Source: Amycolatopsis thermophila (GTDB taxonomy: Bacteria > Actinomycetota > Actinomycetes > Mycobacteriales > Pseudonocardiaceae). From it: a stretch of 64,000 nt of DNA. The stretch is taken from the NCBI RefSeq assembly GCF_030814215.1, contig NZ_JAUSUT010000001.1:2108001-2172000 (forward strand). The letters are read 5' to 3'. Numbering within the stretch: the stretch's first letter is position 1; every line of letters starts with the position of its first letter. Under the pieces are notes generated by a model. That model ran no database searches. It saw only the letters and a program-made list of their open reading frames with translations, and was not told the origin of the DNA. The position numbers and the translations under genes were made by a program. This document shows positions 32,597-40,646 of this stretch, in pieces.

Positions 32597-33622
32597 ATGA
32601 CCACGGCGGCCGGGGCCACCTCACAGGTCCGTTACCAGGCGATCGTCGCCCTCGTCACCGCCGCACTGGCCGGTGCGCTGATCGGCGTCGCCCTGACCAC
32701 GACCGCCCGGGTACCGGGTGTGGCGGAGGTCAGCGAGGTGGTCTCGGTCGCCATCCCGATCGTCCGGGTGCTGCTCGACCTGTCCGCCGTGACGACGATC
32801 GGGATCGCGCTGCTGTCCGTGCTGGCCGGCTACGACCGGCCCAAACTGACCGAGCCGATCATGCGGCGCGCCCGGCCGATCGCGCTGGCCGCGTCCCTGG
32901 TCTGGACGATGACGGCGCTGGTCACGCTCGTCCTGCAGACGGCCGAGTACCGGCCGCGGGCGACCACCGTCAGCTTCGCCGACATCTGGGACTACGTCGT
33001 GCACATCGGCGCGGGCAAGGCGCTGCTCGTCACCGCCGCGCTCGCGCTGGTCCAGGTCGGGCTGGGGGTGCTGACCCTGCGGCACGGCGAGAAGGTGCCG
33101 GCCGAGGTGCGCGTCGGGCTCGGCCTGTTCGCCCTGCTCCCGCTGCCGGTCACCGGGCACGCGGCGAACTGGGACTACCACGACTACACGATGATCTCGA
33201 TGGAGCTGCACGTCATGGGCGCGGTCGCGTGGACCGGCGGTCTCGGCGCGATGGTCGTGCTGCTCACCGGCAACCGGACGCTGCTCGCGCACGCCCTGCC
33301 GCGGTTCTCCAAGCTGGCCACCCTGTGCCTGGCGCTGACCGTCGCGACCGGGCTGTTCAACGCGGTCGTGGAACTGCTGCTCAACCCGACGATCGACCTG
33401 GTCAGCGCCCTGTTCACCACGCCGTACGGCCAGCTCGTGGTGCTCAAGGTGCTGTGCGCCGCCGGCATCGGGGTGCTCGGCGGGATGGTCCGCTGGAAGC
33501 TGATGCCGCGGATCGTCCGGCACGAGTGGACCGCCCTGGCGACCTGGGCGACGTTCGAGCTGACCGTCATGGGGCTGGCCTTCGGCTTCGCCGTCGTCCT
33601 CACCCGGGCGCCGGTCAGTTAA
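32597..33622 (+). CDS. CopD-like copper import membrane protein
   Basis: 341 residues with eight or so membrane helices. ATG 32597 follows GGGGAGG by eleven bases; GTG 32579 is also in frame. The CopD hallmark is the conserved His cluster, here HAANWDYHDYTMISMELHV and a preceding VVHIGAG. It would bring copper across the membrane in concert with CopC. The operon has no copper-exporting ATPase, so the role may be copper acquisition for cuproenzymes. Confidence 0.85.
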   Translation: MTTAAGATSQVRYQAIVALVTAALAGALIGVALTTTARVPGVAEVSEVVSVAIPIVRVLLDLSAVTTIGIALLSVLAGYDRPKLTEPIMRRARPIALAASLVWTMTALVTLVLQTAEYRPRATTVSFADIWDYVVHIGAGKALLVTAALALVQVGLGVLTLRHGEKVPAEVRVGLGLFALLPLPVTGHAANWDYHDYTMISMELHVMGAVAWTGGLGAMVVLLTGNRTLLAHALPRFSKLATLCLALTVATGLFNAVVELLLNPTIDLVSALFTTPYGQLVVLKVLCAAGIGVLGGMVRWKLMPRIVRHEWTALATWATFELTVMGLAFGFAVVLTRAPVS

Positions 33623-33777
33623 CCGTCAGTAGCTGCAACTTGCACGCGTGGGCGAAGGATTAATCCGGCCGGGGTGACTAGCGGAACCGAATTTCCTACG
33701 GTCCGCATGCGCGACCACGCATACGACGAGCGGTCTCCTGCGGTCGGTAAATGTCCGGCGTGCTCCCACTATGTGGG

Positions 33778-34689
33778 CTACCGGTAGCGGGCCCAGCCGG
33801 TGTCCACGCGGCCAGACCGGAGGTCGCCCAGCCGACGCCGGAGCTCGCCGCGCACGTGCGGGTGGCTGCGCAGGATCGGCAGGACGCTGGTGACGAGCTT
33901 GAGCTCGCGGGCGGCCCGCAGGACCGCGAACCCCTCCCAGCGGGTCACGTCGAAGCCGTAGACGTCGGCGAGCATGCGGTACCGCCCGGCCGGGTCCCCG
34001 AACCGCTCCCGGCCCACCGCCAGGGGCGTGAGGTCCCACTCCGGCGGGCCGACGCACGCGGAGTCGAAGTCGCACAGCACCGGACCGTCCGGGCCGACGA
34101 TCACGTTGCCGGGGTGAGCGTCGCCGTGGATCAGGCACCGCTCCAGCGGGAAGTCCAGCGCGTCGAGCGCGGCCTCGACCTCGGCGCAGCGCCGCAGCAG
34201 GAACCGCCGGTCGTCCGGGTCGAGCTCCTCGGCGTCGGCCACCCGGGCCCGGACGTCCGCGAGGGGCGCCCACTCGCCGACACCCTCCGGTGCGGGCAGG
34301 GCGTGCACCCGGCGCAGGAGTTTGCCCAGGTCGGCGGCGGTCGCGCGGCGCTCGCCCGCGGGCACCCGCACCCAGGCGGTGACGACGTGCGCGCCGACGT
34401 GGATCGGCTGGCCGACCCCGGGCAGCAGGCGGATCGCGGGCACGTCGTGGGCCTCGAAGTGCCGGGCGACCTCGACGACCTTCGACACGCGGTGCCGCAG
34501 CGCCCGCGACCCGACGATCCGCATCACCACCGGCGCGCCGGCCAGCTCGTAGACGGCGTTGTTGGTGAACCGCAGCAGCTTCGCGCCGCGGTGGTCCAGA
34601 CCGAGCAGGGCGCAGGCCTCGGCCAGCGCGGCGGCCAGCTTCTCCTTCGTGAACCGGCCGTCCAGTTCGCCGTCCGCAACCGCGTGCAT
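33778..34689 (-). CDS. Aminoglycoside-phosphotransferase-like kinase
   Basis: 303 residues. The APH fold is shown by the Brenner loop LIHGDAHPGNVIV and the metal-binding LCDFDSA. The N-lobe has NNAVYELAG and VVMRIVG, where the usual nucleotide-binding Lys is replaced by Arg. Such kinases act on antibiotics, choline, sugars or unknown small molecules. The gene starts four bases after the HTH-TPR regulator, so the two are co-transcribed; the kinase may modify the ligand that the regulator senses. Substrate unknown. Confidence 0.8.
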   Translation of the reverse strand: MHAVADGELDGRFTKEKLAAALAEACALLGLDHRGAKLLRFTNNAVYELAGAPVVMRIVGSRALRHRVSKVVEVARHFEAHDVPAIRLLPGVGQPIHVGAHVVTAWVRVPAGERRATAADLGKLLRRVHALPAPEGVGEWAPLADVRARVADAEELDPDDRRFLLRRCAEVEAALDALDFPLERCLIHGDAHPGNVIVGPDGPVLCDFDSACVGPPEWDLTPLAVGRERFGDPAGRYRMLADVYGFDVTRWEGFAVLRAARELKLVTSVLPILRSHPHVRGELRRRLGDLRSGRVDTGWARYR

Positions 34690-34693
34690 GGTC

Positions 34694-36076
34694 CTAGGCG
34701 GCGAAGAACGAGCTGATGCGCTCGTCGAGGTCGCGGGCGTCCGGGTTGTTGCGCCGCTTGGCGGCTTCCTCCTTCATCGGCACCATCCGGTCCTTGACCC
34801 GGGCGGACTTGATGCCGTCCGCGGACTCCAGCGCCAGCCTGCCGATGCGCGCGCCGTGGTCGATGTCACCCTCGATGAGGTGGTTGGTGGCCAGCGCGGC
34901 CTGGTTGAACACCTTGCTGCGCTGCATGTCCTCGCCGTAGGCATCGATGGCCCTGGTCAGCGCCGGGATCGCGTACTGCGTGTGCTTCGTGTCGACGCCG
35001 CGCGCCAGTACCGTGTGGACGGTGCCGATCATCGCGTAGACGTCGGTCTCGTTGAAGAACTTGACCCAGTCCTCGGCCTCGGCCACGTTGGCGCGGGCGA
35101 ACTCGTCCTTGGCCAGGCCGAGCAGCTTGAGCGACTGGTCCTCGTTGCCCATCATCGCGTAGGCCCACGCCTGGTTCGCCGCCAGCACGGAGATCGCCAG
35201 CTCGGAACCGGATTCCTGCGCCGCGATCTGTCCCAGCTGGAACAGCTTGAGCGCGTCGTTGGGCGCTTCCTGGTGCAGGTAGACGCGGCCCATCCGGTAC
35301 AGGATGTTGGCCACCAGGTGGTCGTTGTTGCCCTGCTTGGCCAGCTCCAGCGCGTTGGCGAAGTGCCCGCGCGCGGAGTCCATCAGTCCACTGTCGAACG
35401 ACGTCCAGCCGGCCAGGCTGTGCAGGTCCGCGAGCGCCACGAACAGGCGCGAGCGGACCGGGGTGGCCGCGGAGGAGTCGAGCATCTGCTGTCCCCAGGA
35501 CAGCTGCGCCACCACGGCGTCCCGGCAGAACCCGCCGCCGTACTGGTAGTCGAGCGCGCGCAGCGCTCTGGTCGCAGCCTCGACCTGGCGCACGTCGGTC
35601 ATGCCGATGTGGCCGGGTGCCGGCGTCCTCGCGGGGCTCGCCGCCCACGCCCTGGGCGAGGAACCCAGGATCGCCGCCCCCATCGTGACCTGGGCGGCGT
35701 GCGCGAGGAAGTTCCGCCGCTTCACGGACTCGTCCTCCTCAGCCTGCTGCTCGTCGGCCGCGCCGACGACCTGAATCTCGGTGGCCTCGTCGTAGGCGAG
35801 GCCCATGTATCCACGGGGGACACCCAAGCCGTCGGCGATCCGGGCGAGCACGTCGTAGGCCATGACCTGGCGGCCCTTGAGGATCTCCGAGACCTCCGAC
35901 TGGGACTGACCGGTGAGCGCGGCTATCTGGCGCTGGGAGATGCCCTCCTTGCGCAGGTTCCGGTACACCGCACTGATGTCCCGGGAGGCCAGGGCCTCCC
36001 GCATCTCCCGCTTCTCCCAGGCATCCGAACTGATCGGGTGTCCCTGGCGGGCATCAGCGTTGTCACCGGCGTCCAT
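34694..36076 (-). CDS. HTH-TPR regulator with internal twin-arginine-like segment
   Basis: 460 residues. An XRE-type HTH lies at about 40-95 (ISQRQIAALTGQSQSEVSEIL). At about 118-140 comes KRRNFLAHAAQVTMGAAILG, which looks exactly like a Tat signal but sits in mid-protein, a feature seen in many actinomycete regulators of this type. The remainder (about 165-440) is a series of TPR-like helical repeats (NHL and YRMGRVYL blocks) for ligand or peptide binding. The start follows the gap that carries a perfect inverted repeat at 36172-36195, a candidate operator. Transcribed with the APH-like gene. Confidence 0.82.
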   Translation of the reverse strand: MDAGDNADARQGHPISSDAWEKREMREALASRDISAVYRNLRKEGISQRQIAALTGQSQSEVSEILKGRQVMAYDVLARIADGLGVPRGYMGLAYDEATEIQVVGAADEQQAEEDESVKRRNFLAHAAQVTMGAAILGSSPRAWAASPARTPAPGHIGMTDVRQVEAATRALRALDYQYGGGFCRDAVVAQLSWGQQMLDSSAATPVRSRLFVALADLHSLAGWTSFDSGLMDSARGHFANALELAKQGNNDHLVANILYRMGRVYLHQEAPNDALKLFQLGQIAAQESGSELAISVLAANQAWAYAMMGNEDQSLKLLGLAKDEFARANVAEAEDWVKFFNETDVYAMIGTVHTVLARGVDTKHTQYAIPALTRAIDAYGEDMQRSKVFNQAALATNHLIEGDIDHGARIGRLALESADGIKSARVKDRMVPMKEEAAKRRNNPDARDLDERISSFFAA

Positions 36077-36365
36077 TGCGCCCCCTCACCGTCCTGTCGG
36101 GCGTCGATTCGCAGCGTAGGCATACCCATTGAACCCTGGGAAACGTCGTTGCGGCAGTCCTGATCGGTCGGGGTGAACTCCGGCGACCGTTCACCGGCTC
36201 GCCCGCACCGGTCGCCGCTGTGGGGCCCGTTCGTCTTCTCTTCGGCTGCGGTTCATCGCAATCTAGTTCTCGAGTTCGGTGTGACCGAGCGGATACGCCC
36301 CGCGATCACGCAGAGCTACGACGAACACGGACAGCGAGCCCGACCGACAGAGCGGAGAAGACGCG
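36077..36365. other. Divergent intergenic region upstream of the HTH-TPR gene
   Basis: 289 bp between two divergent units. It contains an inverted repeat at 36172-36195 (arms GGTGAAC and GTTCACC, ten-base spacer) and no open reading frame I would call a gene. Promoters for both sides must lie here, but no clear -10/-35 pair is identified. Confidence 0.6.
36172..36195. promoter_or_regulatory. Perfect inverted repeat, possible HTH-TPR operator
   Basis: Seven-base arms GGTGAAC (36172-36178) and GTTCACC (36189-36195) are exact complements around a ten-base spacer. Position about 100 bp upstream of the regulator start fits autoregulation. No second copy was seen nearby. Confidence 0.5.
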
Positions 36366-36692
36366 GTGGAGTTCATGAACTCGATCTCGGCACCACGCGC
36401 CCAGGTCCACCGGCGTTCCTTCGCCCCGGCCGGTGCGCCGGTCACGAGCCGGCCGGCGATGCCCGCCCCGGACCCGCGTGCCGCGCAGCTGCGCCGCTAC
36501 GAGGGCGGCCAGCTGGTGTGGCGGGTGCAGTGCGGCGACATGATCAACCGCGACCGCTGCGTCACCGTGCTCGTCCAGGACAACCAGGTGGTCCTCGTCG
36601 GACCTCCGGGGGAAACGGCCCGCCTGACCGCGGGCCAGCTCGGCCAGCTCCAGGCGGCCTTGAACGAAGCCGCCAAACTGGCGGAAAGGTGA
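36366..36692 (+). CDS. Small conserved-looking protein, divergent from the HTH-TPR regulator
   Basis: 108 residues from GTG 36366 (GGAGAAG upstream; ATG 36375 also possible). The N-terminal 45 residues are Pro/Ala-rich and probably disordered. The folded part starts about residue 46 (QLVWRVQCGDMINRDRCVTV) with two Cys, a beta-rich middle, and a helical end (GQLGQLQAALNEAAKLAER). Not a family I recognise. The next gene starts 14 bp later, so the pair is probably an operon. Confidence 0.6.
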   Translation: MEFMNSISAPRAQVHRRSFAPAGAPVTSRPAMPAPDPRAAQLRRYEGGQLVWRVQCGDMINRDRCVTVLVQDNQVVLVGPPGETARLTAGQLGQLQAALNEAAKLAER

Positions 36693-36705
36693 CGGTGAGA
36701 TTTCC

Positions 36706-37104
36706 ATGGATCAGATCCTTGGGCAGGTCCTCCGCAACGCGGTGTGGGAACGCCTCGACATGCTCGCCGATCTCGCCACCAGGGCGGACGCGCAGTCCCT
36801 GGTCTCGGTGGCCCGGTCCGAACTGCCGCGGCTGACCGAGGGCTGGCGCGCGATGCTGACCGCCCACGAGCCCGACGAGCGTGGCGACTGCCCGACGTGC
36901 TCCACCCGCTGGCACCGCTGCAAGGCGCCGTGCTCGGTGTGGCAGGTCGCGCACGAGCACCTCGTCGCCGGTGGCCTCGCCCCGCAGAAGGACCTGCGGC
37001 GGCCGTGGCGGCGGAAGCCGAGCCTGCCTGCCCAATCACGGGGTGCCGCGCCGGGCGAGTCGACGGGGCGGCACGCGCTGATCCCGCAGGTCGCGAACCA
37101 CTGA
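36706..37104 (+). CDS. Small Cys-rich protein, possibly zinc-binding
   Basis: 132 residues from ATG 36706. A helical N-terminus (LGQVLRNAVWERLDMLADLA) is followed by CPTCSTRWHRCKAPCSVW at about 66-83, where four Cys and one His could bind a metal. The C-terminal 35 residues are basic and disordered. No catalytic motif. It follows the preceding gene by 14 bp. Function unknown; the arrangement next to a regulator suggests a regulatory or immunity-type role, which is a guess. Confidence 0.6.
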   Translation: MDQILGQVLRNAVWERLDMLADLATRADAQSLVSVARSELPRLTEGWRAMLTAHEPDERGDCPTCSTRWHRCKAPCSVWQVAHEHLVAGGLAPQKDLRRPWRRKPSLPAQSRGAAPGESTGRHALIPQVANH

Positions 37105-37179
37105 CCGTTCGCCGATTAATCCGAAAAACTCGGCCGCAACCCCTGGCGCGAACCCCCGTGCGCCGCTATCTTGTTGATC

Positions 37180-37305
37180 ATGGTCAGGCCGCGAAGTTGC
37201 AGATCGCAGCTTGACCACCCCGCCCCCGTGGCCCCGAAACTCCGCGGACCGGTGCCGTTGCACTCCCCTCCCCCGACCGGCACCGGCCCGCGGGCCCAAA
37301 GGTAA
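37180..37305 (+). CDS. Candidate leaderless micro-ORF before a terminator
   Basis: 41 codons (MVRPRSCRSQLDHPAPVAPK then a Pro-rich end). TATCTT at 37167-37172 ends seven bases before the ATG, the layout of a leaderless promoter, and a strong hairpin follows the stop within ten bases. No homolog is recognised and the protein is basic and Pro-rich. It may instead be a small RNA. Confidence 0.3.
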   Translation: MVRPRSCRSQLDHPAPVAPKLRGPVPLHSPPPTGTGPRAQR

Positions 37306-37313
37306 GGAGCCGG

Positions 37314-37341
37314 GGGCTCCTCCGGCTTCCCGGAGGAGCCC
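37314..37341. terminator. Strong hairpin, likely bidirectional terminator
   Basis: Twelve-base perfect stem (GGGCTCCTCCGG paired with CCGGAGGAGCCC) around a CTTC loop. It lies nine bases past the stop of the reverse-strand symporter gene and just after the 37,180 micro-ORF, so it can end transcripts from both sides. No U-tract follows, which is usual for actinomycete terminators. Confidence 0.75.
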
Positions 37342-37350
37342 TCGGTCATG

Positions 37351-38598
37351 TCAGCGGACCGAGCGCACCCCGAGGATGAGCGCGCCGGCGGCGAGGGTGG
37401 CCACGGCCGACGCGGCGAAGAGCCCCGGGTACCCGCCCAGCTCCGCGAGGATGACGGTCGCCGCGAGCGGCGCGATCACCTGCGGCAGCGCGTTCGCGAT
37501 GTTGATGACGCCGAGGTCCTTGGCGCGGTCCTGCGCGGCGGGCAGCACCTCGGTGAGGATGGCCAGCGCGACCGCCCAGTACGCGCCGAACCCGATGCCG
37601 AGCAGCGGGGACGCCGCCAGCGCCGCGGGCCAGGTCTGCCACAGCACCAGCACGACCGCCGCCGCGGCCATCACCACCGACGCGGCCAGCACGTACGGCT
37701 TGCGCCGGCCGGTCCGGTCGGACAGCGGCCCGACCACCAGACCGCCGATCACCAGCGCGACGCCGTACAGGCCCATCATGATCAGCAGGCCGGTGTCCGG
37801 GTCCGGGTGGTGCACCGAGTCCTTGAGGAAGAACAGCAGGAAGAACGTCCCGAGCGCGTTGCCCAGGTTGATCAGGAAGTGACAGCCCCAGGCCCACGCG
37901 AAGTCCGGGTGCCGCCGCGGCGAAACCCACAGCTCGCGCAGCACCGCCCGCCAGCCGGCGGCGGGCCGCCAGTCGCGCGGCAGCGGGATGTCCCTGGTCC
38001 GCAGCACGAACGCGATCGCCCCGGCCACCACGACCACCGCGCACGCCAGGTACCCGCCGGGCAGGCTGGTGACCAGGACCGTCACCAGCACCGCGCCGAG
38101 CACGGTGCCCAGCATCTGGCTGATCCCGACCAGGCCGCCGATCCGCGCCCGCTGGCCGACCGGCACCCGGTCCGGGACCGCCGAGGTGAGCGTGGCGAGC
38201 ATGCCGCCGAGCCCGGCCTGCACGAGGCACCAGCCGACGACCATCACCACCACGTTCGGCGCGATCGCCAGCACCACCAGGCCGAGCGCGCCGGTGAGCG
38301 CGCCCGCGAGCGTCCACGGGTGCCGTCGGCCGAAGCGCGACCGCGTGCGGTCCGAGGCGAGTCCGACCAGTGGGTTCGTCAGCAGCGCGACCACCGCGCC
38401 GACCCCGGTGACGATGCCGAACACCAGCTCCTTGTGCGCGGTGTCCAGGTGTTCGGCCTGTTCGGGCAGCAGCACCTGGATCGGGGCGTAGATGCCCAGC
38501 CACAGCCCGATGTTGGCGCCGAAGAGCAGGCCGATCCACCCTGGCCGGACGGGGACGGTCGGTTCCGCGAGCGCGTCGGGCGTGCGTGTTCCGGTCAT
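37351..38598 (-). CDS. GPH-type sugar:cation symporter (MFS)
   Basis: 415 residues, about twelve helices. The family loop DRTRSRFGRRHPW sits between helices 2 and 3, and DRTGRRKPYV in the second half. These are hallmarks of the glycoside-pentoside-hexuronide group. ATG 38598 overlaps the stop of the beta-glucosidase gene (ATGA), so it very likely imports a beta-glucoside for that enzyme. The in-frame extension to 38706 runs inside the glucosidase gene and is not used. Confidence 0.87.
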   Translation of the reverse strand: MTGTRTPDALAEPTVPVRPGWIGLLFGANIGLWLGIYAPIQVLLPEQAEHLDTAHKELVFGIVTGVGAVVALLTNPLVGLASDRTRSRFGRRHPWTLAGALTGALGLVVLAIAPNVVVMVVGWCLVQAGLGGMLATLTSAVPDRVPVGQRARIGGLVGISQMLGTVLGAVLVTVLVTSLPGGYLACAVVVVAGAIAFVLRTRDIPLPRDWRPAAGWRAVLRELWVSPRRHPDFAWAWGCHFLINLGNALGTFFLLFFLKDSVHHPDPDTGLLIMMGLYGVALVIGGLVVGPLSDRTGRRKPYVLAASVVMAAAAVVLVLWQTWPAALAASPLLGIGFGAYWAVALAILTEVLPAAQDRAKDLGVINIANALPQVIAPLAATVILAELGGYPGLFAASAVATLAAGALILGVRSVR

Positions 38599-39869
38599 GT
38601 GCGCACCAGCTTCCGGTACCAGGCGAACGAGTCCTTCGGGGTCCGGCGCAGGGTTTCGTAGTCGACGTGCACGAGACCGAACCGCGGCGCGTATCCCCGG
38701 GACCATTCGAAATTGTCCAGCAGCGACCAGACGAAATACCCGCGGACTTCAACTCCCGCCGTTATCGCGGAGTGGACGGACCGCAGGTGTGCCTCCAGGA
38801 AGTCGATCCGCTGCTGGTCGTGAATTCCGTCGAAGCTCGCCCCGTTCTCGGTGATGTGGATCGGCGGCAGCTGCTCGCGGTAGCGGTCGCGCAGGCGGAC
38901 GAGCAGCTCGTGCAGCGCGGCGGGCACGATCGGCGAGCCGTTGGTGGTGCGCGGGAAACCCTCGATCGGGCGAAGTTCGAACGGCAGCGGGTTCCCTTCG
39001 CCCGGTGCCGCCGCCCCCTGCGGCTCGTAGTAGTTGACGCCGTAGAAATCCAGTGGTTGCGCGATGATCGGCAGGTCATCGGCGTGTCCGGCGGGCAGCA
39101 GCGGCGCGATTTCCGCGGGATAACTCCCGAGTAGCACCGGGTCGGAAAAGGTCCGGTTCAACAATGCGTCCAGCCAGCGGGCGGCGGCGAGATCCGCTTC
39201 CGCGTTTGAAGTGGGCCAAACTGGACAATGATGGTTGGCGGTGCCGATGTTCGTCGCACCCGCGGCCCGCAGAGCCTGGACCGCGAGGCCGTGGGCGAGG
39301 TGTTGGTGATGTGCGGTGGGGAGTGCGTCCAGCAGGAGGGTCCGGCCGGGTGCGTACTCGCCGATCGCGTATCCGTAGACCGTCGTCACCATCGGCTCGT
39401 TGAGGGGAATCCACATCCGCACGCGATCAGCGAAGTGCTCGCCGAGGACCGCCGCGTACTCGGCGAACCGGTACGCCGTGTCCCGGGACAGCCAGCCGCC
39501 GGCGTCCTCGAGCGGCTGCGGCGTGTCCCAGTGGTAGACCGTGGCCACCGGCGCGATCTCCGCCTCGCACAGCGCGTCCAGCAGCCGGTCGTAGAACGCC
39601 AGGCCCCGCGGGTTCGGCGGCCCGGACCCCGCCGGGTGGATCCGCGGCCAGGCGAAGGAGAAGCGGTAGGCACCCACACCGAGCTCGGTCAGCAACGCGA
39701 CGTCCTCCGGCCAGCGGTGGTAGTGGTCGCACGCGACGTCGGCGCGGCCCGGCGCGAACGTGTCCCAGGTGGACGGTCCGCGACCGTCCTCCCTGGTGGC
39801 GCCCTCGATCTGGAAGGCCGAGGTGGACACGCCCCACAGGAAGCCGGGCGGGAAGGTGAGGTTCTCCAC
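38595..39869 (-). CDS. GH1 family beta-glucosidase
   Basis: 424 residues. Retaining enzyme that removes terminal beta-linked glucose from cello-oligomers or plant glycosides. The acid/base Glu158 is in LNEPMV and the nucleophile Glu341 in ITENGA. The N-terminal FPPGFLWGVSTSAFQIEG is the usual family start. GTG 39869 is preferred over TTG 39896, because GAAGGGA precedes it and the family usually starts near here. No signal peptide, so it acts in the cytoplasm after uptake by the coupled symporter. Confidence 0.92.
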   Translation of the reverse strand: MENLTFPPGFLWGVSTSAFQIEGATREDGRGPSTWDTFAPGRADVACDHYHRWPEDVALLTELGVGAYRFSFAWPRIHPAGSGPPNPRGLAFYDRLLDALCEAEIAPVATVYHWDTPQPLEDAGGWLSRDTAYRFAEYAAVLGEHFADRVRMWIPLNEPMVTTVYGYAIGEYAPGRTLLLDALPTAHHQHLAHGLAVQALRAAGATNIGTANHHCPVWPTSNAEADLAAARWLDALLNRTFSDPVLLGSYPAEIAPLLPAGHADDLPIIAQPLDFYGVNYYEPQGAAAPGEGNPLPFELRPIEGFPRTTNGSPIVPAALHELLVRLRDRYREQLPPIHITENGASFDGIHDQQRIDFLEAHLRSVHSAITAGVEVRGYFVWSLLDNFEWSRGYAPRFGLVHVDYETLRRTPKDSFAWYRKLVRT

Positions 39870-39991
39870 GGGGCGCCGTCCCTTCGTCCGGGCCAATATG
39901 AAAATTTCTCAAATGCTAGCCGTTCCCTCGACCGGGGGGAAGCGGTCCGGCGCGCTAAAGTCCCTGTTCAGAGCACCAGAAGGAGCACAAC

Positions 39992-40618
39992 GTGTCGGAG
40001 ACCCAGGCGACGACGACTCCGCTTCGCCGGCAGCCCGTACAACAGCGCAGCGCGAAGCGAGTCGAGCAGATGCTGGACGCGAGCGCGGAGCTGATCGACG
40101 AGGTCGGCTACGACGCGTTGACCACCACGCTGATCGCGAAGCGCGCCGGGGTCGCCGTCGGATCGCTGTACCAGTTCTTCCCCGACAAGCGGGCGGTCGT
40201 GCGGGCGCTCACGCAGCGCAACCTGGACCGGTTCGTGCAGGCGGTGAGCGAGCGGCTGAGCCGCGAGGACCCGGGGCACTGGTGGGCCGTGGTCGATTCG
40301 GTGCTGGACATCTACCTGGAGATGCACCGGACCGTGCCGGGCTTCTCGAAGGTCCACTTCGGTGACGTCGTGGACCGGCAGCTGCTCGACGACAGCCGGG
40401 ACAACAACCGGGTCATCGCGGACTCGCTGGCCGACCTCGTGGGCAAGTACATCGACCTGAACACGCCCCGCCTGTCGCTGGCGATGACGGTCGCGATCGA
40501 GGCCGCGGACGGGCTGCTGAAGCTCGCCTTTCACCGCGACCCGCAGGGAGACGCGGAGATCGTGGGCGAGACCAAGCACCTCATCAAGGGGTACCTGGCC
40601 TCGCGCCTCGGGGAGTAG
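39992..40618 (+). CDS. TetR-family regulator
   Basis: 208 residues; GTG 39992 follows AAGGAG. An HTH lies at about 20-66 (ALTTTLIAKRAGVAVGSLYQFFPDKRAVV). The C-terminal domain is helical with a HWWAVVDSVLDIYLE segment. It is divergent from the glucosidase/symporter pair with 95-122 bp between, so it is a candidate repressor of that pair and itself. TetR control of a GH1 operon is less usual than LacI control. Confidence 0.8.
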   Translation: MSETQATTTPLRRQPVQQRSAKRVEQMLDASAELIDEVGYDALTTTLIAKRAGVAVGSLYQFFPDKRAVVRALTQRNLDRFVQAVSERLSREDPGHWWAVVDSVLDIYLEMHRTVPGFSKVHFGDVVDRQLLDDSRDNNRVIADSLADLVGKYIDLNTPRLSLAMTVAIEAADGLLKLAFHRDPQGDAEIVGETKHLIKGYLASRLGE

Positions 40619-40646
40619 CGACGGTGTCCGTGCGGGTCGGGGACCC

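Noticed and set aside
33623..33777. A gene or riboswitch between copD and the APH-like gene
   Set aside because: 155 bp between convergent genes with no ORF and no clear stem-loop of a known class.
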